Below, one piece after another: positions 23,386 to 31,393 of a DNA stretch of 35,537 nt (positions are counted from its first letter, which is position 1; each line of letters opens with the position of its first letter). Made by a program: the position numbers and the translations under genes. The stretch is from an uncultured Lachnospiraceae bacterium (GTDB lineage: Bacteria > Bacillota > Clostridia > Lachnospirales > Lachnospiraceae): positions 1 through 35,537 of the forward strand of contig CAJTVD010000039.1 of the NCBI GenBank assembly GCA_910579495.1. Reading direction: 5' to 3'. The notes under the pieces were generated by a model, which had not been told where the DNA came from, did not search any database, and worked only from the letters and a program-made list of their open reading frames with translations.

Positions 23386-26352
23386 CTATACGCTCCCATT
23401 TTCCGGGCCGGAACCGAAAATTTCATATTCCCACTTACTGAATTCTCCCAAAACAGCATAAGGCACTTTCTTTCCATGGCACTCTGCCCGCCAGCTTTCG
23501 TAGTCCGGGTTATGCCATTGTTCCCCATCCACAAAGTCGATCTGTGTAATACAGCTTAACACATAAGCCACCCTGTACTCCTCCCCATACGGGCCAAGAT
23601 CAATCACGCCCCAGGAGCTGTCCCTATCATAGATCGACCATCCCCCTTCCTCATCATAAGCCTCCCCCGGCAGGATCCTGCACTGTTCTTCTACTGTACA
23701 TTCATAGCTGGCAGCGGCACTGGAGTCAATAAAATGCCAGAAAACCTCCATGGGATTTCCTTCACTGTCATATGCCAGCATGGTATACTTGAATGCCGAG
23801 ATCTCTTTCTCTGTGCCATTTCTCACTGTCAGGTGGAAATACTTGGAATGCTTTTCCTCCTCCCCTGCACTGATATAATGCCGCAGGGTCCCTTCCGTGG
23901 CCACCGTCCCAAGATAAGCCTGCCCGCGGGCATGATCCCGTTCATCCATCGCCTCATATTTGATATAGTCTTTGTGGATACTGATCACCACCTGCCCGCT
24001 GCTGCATTCCTCCGCCCATGTTTCGAACAGCCGGACGATCTCCTCTTCACTGACCCTGGTACGGTCTTCCAGCGCTGTATCTTCCCAGAACTTTAAGATG
24101 CGCCCTGTCATCCCTCCCACACACTGGTCCCTTTCCCCTACCGTTACCTGGGCCTTATCCGAGATATGATAGGGAAACTGAAAATACAGGCGGCACCACA
24201 TATCATCCTCTGCCTGAATATAATTAAAACCGCCCCACCAGGGGTCTTTTTCCGGCTCTCCGGTACGGCTGCTTGTGACCTGGCGTTCATTTTCAAAACG
24301 GGAAAGCTGTACCGTAAGGGAAACAAAACGCTGTTCCTCCTCTGTGAGCGCCACCTGATAATCTCCGTTAAATGCATCCTCCCCTATACGCTCCATAGCC
24401 TCATGGTTTTGGTTACACCAGGCCAAAAGCCTTTCATTGAACACTGCCAGTGTTAAGGATTCATACCCTTGTGTGCGGAGGGTAAGCAGGGAATCATAGT
24501 CCGCCCTGGTTCCGTATGGGTATTGCCGCTCCTCCCGTTCCCTTTCCTCCCCATAGGCATTTTCCCCGCCCCCACTTCCTGCACCTGGTTTCTTTTCAGC
24601 TTCCTCCTGGAGGGAGTTGTGGATGTCCACAGGATTAAAAAAATAATCAATGGAAACCGCCAGCTTATCCGACCCTCTCTTGCCCATGATCCGCTTGGCC
24701 TCTTGGGAAACAGCCTGCTCCATGGCAGGCCCATCTGACAGCTCTTCCACTGTCCGTTCCTCCCAGAACGCCTGCAGGTCCCCCTTTACTGCCAGATAGG
24801 TATCGTGATATTCCCTCACCGTCAGTTCCCCTGGCTTTAAAATAGAAAGGGTAAAAAAGTATTCCAGATCCGCCCTGGGAAGATCTGGCCGCTCCTTTGT
24901 GGCCAATTCCTTACTGGCATAGCCGGCAAATTCCCGTTGCTGCCATTTTTCCGCCGCCAACGGTCCATATATATTATTATAATATTCCCAAAAATCCGGT
25001 TCCCCGGCTTCCTGCCTATACTGCATGGCAACATCTGCTAACCGTTCTTCCAGTTCCAAATATTTCTTGTCAGTATCTCTTATGGCCCATACCTTTTCCT
25101 GGAAATCCGCCACTGCCATATCCTCATAACCTTCAAACCATAATGCCGCCAGCAATTGGCATTCTTCCCAGGTATAATCCCCGCCCAAGATCTCCCTCAC
25201 CAGCTCTGTCTTAGGCTTCCCCTTCTCTGTGGCCTGAGTGGCAAAGGCAAGGGGGATACCCACCGCCAAAACGACAGCAGCAATTGCCGTTAATAATGTG
25301 AATTTCTTTATTTTCATAATCGCCGTTATCCTTTCCTCGATGGCGTTTTTGCTGAAATTGTTACAAAGGGGCAAAAACGCGCTTTTCTTTTCTTCCATAT
25401 GGATCAATGTCCTTGCATAGGCAGGCTTGACCTTTTCCCCAAACGTCCGCACCACCCTTTCGTCACAGGACAGCTCCAGATCCCGGTTGGCAAGAATATA
25501 CATCACCCAGACCAGGGGATTGAACCAGTGCAGGCACAGGGCGGCGGCCAATACCAGTTTTGTAGCCCCGTCCAGGCGCTTGATATGCACAAATTCGTGT
25601 TCCAGGCACAGGCTTAATTCCCAGCCCATCATCTGCTGCCCCTCTCCCCCTGCCCCGCTGCCTTCCCGGCTTTCCATCCCCTGTGCCCCCACTGCATCTG
25701 CACACCCCCAGTGGGTATTTTTCGGCATCAAGATCACCGGGGAAACGATTCCGTAGGTAAGGGGTGCCGGGATACCGGACTGCCGTATGGAGATCTTCCT
25801 TCTCAGGGAATGGGCTTCCAGCCATTTATCCGCCGTCTCATTTTTCACAGGCAGGGATACTGCAAATGCCCGGCGGCATTTCCAATAAGCAATGCCGAAA
25901 TACCCTGCACATAATAGGGTGCCTGCCAGCCACAGCCCCTTCCAGGGAGACGGCTGGAAGAAACGCTGCCAAGCCCACAGGCCGTTATGGGCTTCGGCCA
26001 TCTCTCCTTCCCCTTCCCGGAAGCCCTTAAGGTTCCCCCTATGGCTTTCCAGGCTTCCCTGCAATGCCAGGGCCTGCCCTGCCACAGCCCCTTCCTCTCC
26101 CTGCCCTGTTGCCTGGTGGCCGGGCCAATCGCTATTCTGCACTGCCCCTGTGATTCTGGCCCCTTCTTTTTCTATCAGGGAATACACGCTGAATCTTGAC
26201 CGGATAGAAAAGGGGAACAGCAGGCAAAAAACCGCTGCCGCCCAAAGGGCCAAAAATGTTTTTTTGGGCAGTTTGTTGATAAACAGCGCACGTATAACTA
26301 CGGTTACCAGTATCATCACTGCCCCCTGGATACTTTTTTGCAATAACATCAT
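23386..26352 (-). CDS. M56 (BlaR1-type) membrane metallopeptidase sensor with long extracellular region
   Basis: The roughly 988-residue protein has N-terminal membrane segments, a zinc peptidase domain with HEFVH (residues 252-256) and a downstream ELSCDE, then a further membrane segment (FTLLTAIAAVVLAVGIPLAF). About 600 extracellular residues follow. That region is not the penicillin-binding sensor of BlaR1. It has two related modules (CQLLAALWFEGYEDMAVADF and YDSLLTLRTQGYESLTLAVF, roughly 260 residues apart) and a C-terminal beta-rich stretch (YFHLTVRNGTEKEISAFKY). By family analogy it senses an outside signal and triggers loss of BlaI. GGGAGG lies 6 bases before ATG at 26352. It is 72 bases downstream of the blaI-type gene. 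Confidence 0.88.
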   Translation of the reverse strand: MMLLQKSIQGAVMILVTVVIRALFINKLPKKTFLALWAAAVFCLLFPFSIRSRFSVYSLIEKEGARITGAVQNSDWPGHQATGQGEEGAVAGQALALQGSLESHRGNLKGFREGEGEMAEAHNGLWAWQRFFQPSPWKGLWLAGTLLCAGYFGIAYWKCRRAFAVSLPVKNETADKWLEAHSLRRKISIRQSGIPAPLTYGIVSPVILMPKNTHWGCADAVGAQGMESREGSGAGGEGQQMMGWELSLCLEHEFVHIKRLDGATKLVLAAALCLHWFNPLVWVMYILANRDLELSCDERVVRTFGEKVKPAYARTLIHMEEKKSAFLPLCNNFSKNAIEERITAIMKIKKFTLLTAIAAVVLAVGIPLAFATQATEKGKPKTELVREILGGDYTWEECQLLAALWFEGYEDMAVADFQEKVWAIRDTDKKYLELEERLADVAMQYRQEAGEPDFWEYYNNIYGPLAAEKWQQREFAGYASKELATKERPDLPRADLEYFFTLSILKPGELTVREYHDTYLAVKGDLQAFWEERTVEELSDGPAMEQAVSQEAKRIMGKRGSDKLAVSIDYFFNPVDIHNSLQEEAEKKPGAGSGGGENAYGEEREREERQYPYGTRADYDSLLTLRTQGYESLTLAVFNERLLAWCNQNHEAMERIGEDAFNGDYQVALTEEEQRFVSLTVQLSRFENERQVTSSRTGEPEKDPWWGGFNYIQAEDDMWCRLYFQFPYHISDKAQVTVGERDQCVGGMTGRILKFWEDTALEDRTRVSEEEIVRLFETWAEECSSGQVVISIHKDYIKYEAMDERDHARGQAYLGTVATEGTLRHYISAGEEEKHSKYFHLTVRNGTEKEISAFKYTMLAYDSEGNPMEVFWHFIDSSAAASYECTVEEQCRILPGEAYDEEGGWSIYDRDSSWGVIDLGPYGEEYRVAYVLSCITQIDFVDGEQWHNPDYESWRAECHGKKVPYAVLGEFSKWEYEIFGSGPENGSV

Positions 26353-26424
26353 AAGGATCCTCCCTTCCTCTTCAGGGGATATTTCAGGCGGGCAAAAGGC
26401 CTGCCCCAAACTACTTAACGGTTC

Positions 26425-26793
26425 CTATTCCAAGCTGCCCACGATCTGCTCCAGCTTCTCGATCTGGCTTTGGGAAAGCTTCTTTCTGCCAAGGAGGGCG
26501 GAAAACAGTTTATCCACAGACCCGTCATAGACCTTGTTGATCAGCTCATTGGTTTCCGCCTCCTGTACCTGCTCCTTGGGTATCAGTGCATGGCACATGA
26601 AATTCGGCTCAGAACGCTCGATCGCTCCCTTTTTTATGCAACGCTTTATCAGCGTGTAGGTGGTGTTTACGTTCCATCCTACCTCTTCTTTCAAAACCGC
26701 CGCTATGTGCTTTGCCGGTAAATCCCCCTCCCGCCAGAGCACATCCATTACTTTTAATTCAGAATCAAAAAGCTTCGTCTCCATGTTTTCCAT
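26425..26793 (-). CDS. BlaI/MecI/CopY-family repressor
   Basis: The 122-residue protein is a winged-helix repressor with the family pattern FDSELKVMDVLWREGDLPAKHI, WNVNTTYTLIKRCIKKGAIE and a C-terminal dimerisation helix region ending KLSQSQIEKLEQIVGSLE. A second ATG three codons in is also possible. It is transcribed just ahead of the M56 gene, forming the standard repressor-sensor pair. Its promoter carries a 16-base dyad over the -10 box, so autoregulation is very likely. Confidence 0.92.
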   Translation of the reverse strand: MENMETKLFDSELKVMDVLWREGDLPAKHIAAVLKEEVGWNVNTTYTLIKRCIKKGAIERSEPNFMCHALIPKEQVQEAETNELINKVYDGSVDKLFSALLGRKKLSQSQIEKLEQIVGSLE

Positions 26794-26851
26794 CCTTTCT
26801 ATCCCTCCCTATGGGTTTCCTTTTTCACTTTAGCCTTTTCCCCTGCAAAAT

Positions 26852-26907
26852 AAGACTGTAGTAGTATGTCATATCTTTATACTACCACAGTCTTATATTT
26901 TTGGCAA
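26852..26907 (-). promoter_or_regulatory. blaI promoter with operator dyad
   Basis: On the minus strand -35 TTGCCA (26902-26907) and -10 TAGTAT (26879-26884) are spaced by 17 bases. AAGACTGTAGTAGTAT (26852-26867) and ATACTACCACAGTCTT (26879-26894) form a 16-base inverted repeat with one mismatch and an 11-base centre. It overlaps the -10 and start region and carries the TAC/GTA core typical of BlaI operators. Confidence 0.85.
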
Positions 26908-27001
26908 CTGATTTTTGCCCTAAAATTTCTTGCCTAAATATTTTCAGCTTTTATAAACTGCCTTATCATCAGGGGCAAGGAAACATCAAAATGTGCTTTG
27001 C

Positions 27002-27036
27002 CTGGCTTTGGGCCCGTCATTACATCCCAAAGCCAG
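27002..27036 (-). terminator. Hairpin at the 3' end of the PF09820-type gene
   Basis: CTGGCTTTGGG (27026-27036, minus strand) pairs perfectly with CCCAAAGCCAG (27002-27012). The stop codon at 27020-27022 lies in the loop, and a moderately T-rich stretch follows. It is probably a terminator. The remaining bases up to the blaI promoter show nothing else. Confidence 0.6.
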
Positions 27037-28645
27037 AAAACAGCTCTATCTTACAGCTATGCTTTTTGCTCTTTTTGTCATAACAGATTCCCACCATCAA
27101 GATCCGCCCTGGATATCTGCGTTTTTCACCCATCTTTCCCACCAAACGCATAGCATACTGTTTTTCCTTTATCTGGGCGATGGCCTCCTGTGGCGTATGT
27201 CCTATCTTTAATTCCAAAATAATACTGTCAGCGCCTTCCTCCCTGGGATAAAAAATAAAGACCGCATAGCCGGTTCCCGCCCTGTCTTCCCGTTCCACAC
27301 GGTAACAGTCCCGTGCCGCAAGATAAACAAGATTCACCACCGCAGCCAGTTCCGCTTCATTATTATAAGACAGCAACGGCGTCTCTGTGTTATGGGCATA
27401 CGCCAAGATCTGGGCCATTGTTTCCGTATCGCCAGCCAGCGTTGCCTGCAGCATCCGCTCCGACTCCCTTGCCAGACGGTTGATGTATCCCAGGGACGGC
27501 TCCTTTTTGAGCATATCGCCAAACTTCCCCATCAATTCTTTGTTTGGTATGGAAACATACCCATCGCAATAACTTAAAAACCCATAGACCACCATAGCAG
27601 AAAATATTTCCTCCCTGGTCTGGAGATCCATGGAGACCGCTGCGTATTCCTGTATCTTTGCCCGTACCGGCGTCCCGGAGACCATAAACGCCAGATCAGC
27701 CTGCACCTCTGCCACATTCCTTTTCACATAAAAAGAAATCTCATCATAAGGCCCTGAACTTGTCCAGTAATTGCCCAGGTTATTATTCGTCAGGGATGCC
27801 ACCACCGAGCGTGGATTATAGACCCGCCCCCCTGACCGGATATGATATCCGTCATACCATTCCCTGATCCCCTCCCGGCTTACTTTGGGCCTGGAAACAA
27901 GATTTAAATACCTGCTGTAAAGCATGTCCACCTCTGTTTCCGTAAAACCAAAATAATCATCAAACCGCTCTTCTCCCGCCATGGTAAACTCCAAAAACAT
28001 ATTTAACTCCGAACCGCTGGAATACTTGGCGATCGGCAGGATACCCGTCATATAAGCCAGTGACACATATGGTTTGTCCTTTAACAGATTCGTCAGGAAT
28101 CCAAGGAACTCCTTTTTCTCCTTCTGCGTTACATAATCCTGGTGAAAAATATAATCCCATTCATCCAGGACAAAAATAAATCTTTCCCTTCCGGCAAACT
28201 CATAGATATCATAAAGCACATCCCAAATGGCTTCCCCCTGCACCGCCTCCACCTCCGGGTAGGCATACTTCAAATCCCTGAGAAGCCTGCCATTGATCCT
28301 GGAAATATAGCGCTGGTAGGAGCCACAGCCATCAGGTGTCTCATTAAAAGGGATATGGATCACATGATACTGGTTGATACTCTCTGCATACCCTTCCATC
28401 CCCGAGATCTTTAAACCGCCAAAAAGGGGACGGCTGTCCTGCCCCCTGGCAAAAAAAGCCCCTATCATGTTGGCCGCAATGGTCTTCCCAAAACGCCTTG
28501 GCCTGGTAATGCAGATGTAATTGCTCCCCTCCTTTACCAACGGGACCAGCTCCCCCAGCATACCTGACTTATCCACAAAATAGGGTTTGGAGATCTCATT
28601 TTTGTACAATGTATAGCCGTTTGAACTGTTTAAATACACTCCCAT
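27020..28645 (-). CDS. PF09820-type AAA-ATPase with PD-(D/E)XK nuclease-like C terminus
   Basis: The 541-residue intact protein has the P-loop-like CITRPRRFGKTIAANM near residue 50, Walker B-like FIFVLDEWDYIF near 160, YMTGILPIAKYSSGSELNMF, and a C-terminal nuclease-like domain with DSIILELKIGHTPQEAIAQI (E-x-K plus the downstream Gln). Family members are numerous in Clostridia and Bacteroidetes and their role is unknown; some resemble mobile or defence ATPases. AAGGAG lies 7 bases before ATG. It sits 57 bases downstream of spmB with no visible terminator. It is a clear relative of the broken gene at 151-1839. Confidence 0.88.
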   Translation of the reverse strand: MGVYLNSSNGYTLYKNEISKPYFVDKSGMLGELVPLVKEGSNYICITRPRRFGKTIAANMIGAFFARGQDSRPLFGGLKISGMEGYAESINQYHVIHIPFNETPDGCGSYQRYISRINGRLLRDLKYAYPEVEAVQGEAIWDVLYDIYEFAGRERFIFVLDEWDYIFHQDYVTQKEKKEFLGFLTNLLKDKPYVSLAYMTGILPIAKYSSGSELNMFLEFTMAGEERFDDYFGFTETEVDMLYSRYLNLVSRPKVSREGIREWYDGYHIRSGGRVYNPRSVVASLTNNNLGNYWTSSGPYDEISFYVKRNVAEVQADLAFMVSGTPVRAKIQEYAAVSMDLQTREEIFSAMVVYGFLSYCDGYVSIPNKELMGKFGDMLKKEPSLGYINRLARESERMLQATLAGDTETMAQILAYAHNTETPLLSYNNEAELAAVVNLVYLAARDCYRVEREDRAGTGYAVFIFYPREEGADSIILELKIGHTPQEAIAQIKEKQYAMRLVGKMGEKRRYPGRILMVGICYDKKSKKHSCKIELFSGFGM

Positions 28646-28702
28646 GTTACTGCTCCTTATACCGCCTTTTGAAACTGAAGACAGATCCTAACCTGACACT
28701 TC

Positions 28703-29230
28703 TTACATCATCCCCGCCAAAACCACACTTGCCACGATCCCCGCCACTGTGGACAGAAGTGCCCCTTTCAAAGTATATCTGGTTTTAGTGACCTTTGCCG
28801 CCAGAAAGTACACACTCATGGTATAAAATATGGTCTCCGTACAGCTCATCATTATGGAAGTGATCAGCCCCACCGTTGAGTCAGTCCCATAATTCTTAAA
28901 AATATCCAGTACCAGCCCGGTAGCCGCCGAGGAGGAAAACATTTTAATAAAAGCAAGGGGAACCAGTTCCGCCGGGAACCCTGCCCTTTCACTTACAGGG
29001 CGCACCAGGTCTCCCAAAAAGTCCAGAAATCCCGATGCACGCAAAACGCCTACCGCTGTCATCAACGCCACAAGGGTCGGCATGATGCCCACTACGGTCT
29101 TAAGCCCTTCCTTTGCCCCCTTTACAAAATCCTCATACACATTGGCCTTGCTAGCCACCCCATAGGCAATAATGTAGAAAATAAGCACTGGTATGATGAT
29201 ATTGGAAATATTTGATAAAACTGAAGCCAT
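28703..29230 (-). CDS. spmB: Spore maturation protein B (nucleoside-recognition/Gate domain)
   Basis: The 175-residue membrane protein begins with a hydrophobic segment (IIIPVLIFYIIAYGV) and shows the SpmB pattern: YEDFVKGAKEGLKTVVGIMPTLVALM, ELVPLAFIKMFSSSAATG and SCTETIFYTMSVYFL. In Bacillus and Clostridia SpmA and SpmB together help core dehydration and spore heat resistance. Normally spmA is immediately upstream, but here the upstream 400 bases are non-coding on this strand. The ribosome binding site is weak, and the start codon lies in one arm of an inverted repeat. Confidence 0.92.
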   Translation of the reverse strand: MASVLSNISNIIIPVLIFYIIAYGVASKANVYEDFVKGAKEGLKTVVGIMPTLVALMTAVGVLRASGFLDFLGDLVRPVSERAGFPAELVPLAFIKMFSSSAATGLVLDIFKNYGTDSTVGLITSIMMSCTETIFYTMSVYFLAAKVTKTRYTLKGALLSTVAGIVASVVLAGMM

Positions 29231-29276
29231 ATATCGTATCCCGCTTTTTTAACATCTTTTCTACAATATATGGCTT
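29224..29276 (-). promoter_or_regulatory. Inverted repeat enclosing the spmB start codon
   Basis: In the spmB leader AAGCCATATAT (from 29276 to 29266) can pair perfectly with ATATATGGCTT (from 29234 to 29224). The second arm contains the spmB ATG. The 31-base loop holds the weak GCGGGA ribosome-binding region. Folding would hide the start codon. Confidence 0.55.
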
Positions 29277-29549
29277 TACTGACGGGCATATTCATTTAAG
29301 GTTCCTTTCTATATACAAAACGCCGCATACAAAGGAACTGCGTCTACCCTGCCGTCCGTCCCAAAGTTCTTTTCCGAAAGACGTATCACCCTGCTTTCAG
29401 CGTCTGGGCAACATAATTCTCCGTTGATTAGATTATATCTTATGAGGGATAAATTAACAATAAAAAATGCCCAGGGCAAACGGCAGCGGCCATCCCTATA
29501 CGGCATTTAATATTTTGAAGAAACAATGGCTATGTTCCCCCCTGTATGC
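29277..29549. other. Intergenic region between divergent spmB and DUF1576 genes
   Basis: No coding frame is supported here. It must contain the spmB promoter, but no -35/-10 pair with good spacing stands out on the minus strand. No spmA-like sequence is present. Confidence 0.6.
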
Positions 29550-29555
29550 TATACT
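29550..29555 (+). promoter_or_regulatory. Possible extended -10 promoter of the DUF1576 operon
   Basis: TATACT at 29550-29555 is preceded by TGC, giving an extended -10 element; the -35 region is poor. The start codon lies about 80 bases downstream. Confidence 0.4.
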
Positions 29556-29633
29556 GGATCTAATTGTAGGATTCTTACTGTATGGCCTGGCCAATCTTAT
29601 ATGGCCGTATGGATTCAGGGAAGGAAGGCGTAT

Positions 29634-30914
29634 ATGGGTGATAAACATGAGGGTATACTAAAAGGCAGGGAATTATTCTCTTTTTGCCTGATGACAGTAA
29701 TCATCCTGGTCATTGCCGCATTAATACTGGAAACGCCAAAAGGGCTTTTCTTTGGCATGTTAAAGATCATACTTTCCAGGGATGCATTGATCACCGATTA
29801 CTTTGAACTTGCCGGGTACGGGACGGCTTTTCTAAATGCCGGGCTGGTGATGGGGCTTGGGATGCTGCTGCTCCATTCCCAGAAGATCCCCTACACCGGA
29901 TTTACCATGGCTGTTCTTTTTATCAATGTGGGGTTCGCACTCTTTGGCAAAAACCCTGTCAATGTGCTGCCTATTATTTTAGGGACATGGCTGTATGCCA
30001 AAGCCCACCGGGTAGGCATGGACCGGTATATTTACACAGCAATGTTCGGCTCCTGCCTTGCACCCATGGTAACGGAAATGCTCTACCTGCTGCCCTTTCC
30101 CTTTGCCCTAAACCTTTTGTGCGCGGTGGGGACCGGCATCTTTATCGGCTTTATCCTGCCGCCCCTTTCCATGCACACAGCCTCCATGCATATGGGCTAT
30201 AACCTGTTCAATGTAGGCTTTTCCGCAGGGCTTCTTGCCTTTGTCATGGTGTGCATCCTGGGATCCTTCAGCCTGAAAAGTGACAGCGTTTTTATTTGGA
30301 AATACGGAAGCCCAACCTGGCTGGTGACTGGCTTATACCTTTATTTCGCAGCGGCCCTGGCATTGGGGATCTGCCTTAACAAAGGGCAGCTCCGCCCCCT
30401 TCTCAAGCTGATGCGGCATCCCGGCAGGGCCATTGCTGATTTCGTGCTCATGGACGGCACCGGGGCTACCCTGATGAATATGGGGATCATGGGATGTATC
30501 TGCACCAGCTATATCCTGCTGATCGGCGGCGACCTTTCAGGCCCTGTTGTGGGCGCTGTTTTGACTGTGTTCGGTTTTTCGGCATTCGGTGTACACCCGA
30601 GAAATTACCTGCCGCTCCTTGCGGGAGTTTTTCTGGCGGCTTATGTCAACCATATGATGCCCACTACGCCCGGTATACAGATGGCGGCAATTTTTGCTGC
30701 CGGCCTCTCCCCCATAGCAGGGCAGTTCGGCATCATACCAGGGATACTGGCAGGTGCCCTTCACAGCGCTGTGGTGGTCTGTACTTCCTCTTTGTATGGC
30801 GGCCTGAATTTATACAACAACGGTTTCAGTACAGGGCTTGTGGCAATCATCCTTGTGCCTACGCTGGAAAGTTTTATCAAAGGTTTTAAAGTGCGGCATG
30901 AAAAAAAGAAATAA
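29634..30914 (+). CDS. DUF1576 polytopic membrane protein, unknown function
   Basis: The 426-residue protein is strongly hydrophobic, with around ten membrane segments, and matches the DUF1576 (PF07613) family as I remember it. It contains an internal duplication. FALFGKNPVNVLPIILG in the first half corresponds to FSAFGVHPRNYLPLLAG in the second, and YNLFNVGFSAGLLAF corresponds to LNLYNNGFSTGLVAI. Such two-fold repeats are typical of channels and secondary transporters; no substrate is known. AGGAAGG lies 5 bases before the ATG at 29634; a longer frame from 29526 overlaps the likely promoter. A small gene follows 26 bases later. Confidence 0.85.
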   Translation: MGDKHEGILKGRELFSFCLMTVIILVIAALILETPKGLFFGMLKIILSRDALITDYFELAGYGTAFLNAGLVMGLGMLLLHSQKIPYTGFTMAVLFINVGFALFGKNPVNVLPIILGTWLYAKAHRVGMDRYIYTAMFGSCLAPMVTEMLYLLPFPFALNLLCAVGTGIFIGFILPPLSMHTASMHMGYNLFNVGFSAGLLAFVMVCILGSFSLKSDSVFIWKYGSPTWLVTGLYLYFAAALALGICLNKGQLRPLLKLMRHPGRAIADFVLMDGTGATLMNMGIMGCICTSYILLIGGDLSGPVVGAVLTVFGFSAFGVHPRNYLPLLAGVFLAAYVNHMMPTTPGIQMAAIFAAGLSPIAGQFGIIPGILAGALHSAVVVCTSSLYGGLNLYNNGFSTGLVAIILVPTLESFIKGFKVRHEKKK

Positions 30915-30940
30915 CATTGGGAAAGGAACGGTTTATAAAA

Positions 30941-31294
30941 ATGATACATGAGGAGAAAAAGACGGCAAAAATCGTGGAAGAGCTGACCATGTTTTTCTTT
31001 GCCATAGGAGCTGTACAGATCAATTCAAGGATCGAAAAAAAGGACGGGGAAGCAGTGATCACATTCCAGTCGGATTATGACCCGGTTTATAAAGACAAAC
31101 TGCAACATTTAGACCAATATTTAAACGGCCAGAAAAACCATGGAATGGAAGGGGTTTACTGGGAGCTTGCCGGATGCGGCGACCCCGGGGAGACTAACCA
31201 GCTTCTTTTGATCGGTATGATGACAGACCGGGCGGATATTGAGATCAATGGCCAAACCGTAAAGCTCACTTTATACAAAAAGCTGCTCAACTGA
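30941..31294 (+). CDS. Small soluble protein of unknown function, downstream of DUF1576
   Basis: The 117-residue protein begins MIHEEKKTAKIVEELTMFFF and has mixed alpha/beta character, with IEKKDGEAVITFQSDYDP, MEGVYWELAGCGDPGETNQL and DIEINGQTVKLTLYKKLL. There is no signal peptide or clear membrane helix and no motif I recognise. A TTG 24 bases upstream opens the same frame, but ATG at 30941 with an upstream AAAGGAA is preferred. The close spacing after the DUF1576 gene suggests a functional pair, possibly a cytoplasmic regulator or subunit of the membrane protein. That link is inference. Confidence 0.75.
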   Translation: MIHEEKKTAKIVEELTMFFFAIGAVQINSRIEKKDGEAVITFQSDYDPVYKDKLQHLDQYLNGQKNHGMEGVYWELAGCGDPGETNQLLLIGMMTDRADIEINGQTVKLTLYKKLLN

Positions 31295-31317
31295 TTTTTT
31301 TATACGGATTGCCCATA

Positions 31318-31365
31318 AAAAAGGGCTGTGGAAAAGGCTATGCGCCAAGCATAGCCTTTTCCACA
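31318..31365. terminator. Strong terminator hairpin between convergent genes
   Basis: TGTGGAAAAGGCTATGC (31327-31343) pairs perfectly with GCATAGCCTTTTCCACA (31349-31365) around a 5-base loop. On the minus strand the stem is followed by GCCC and a T6 run, making it a terminator for the radical SAM gene. For the plus strand a T7 run at 31294-31300 and the hairpin may act together. Confidence 0.85.
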
Positions 31366-31393
31366 CTATAAGCCCTGCCGCCAAACCACGCAG

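Noticed and set aside
25892..26530. Open frame of 212 codons on the plus strand
   Set aside because: It is a shadow of the M56 and blaI genes, with a low-complexity, Ser/Pro-rich translation.
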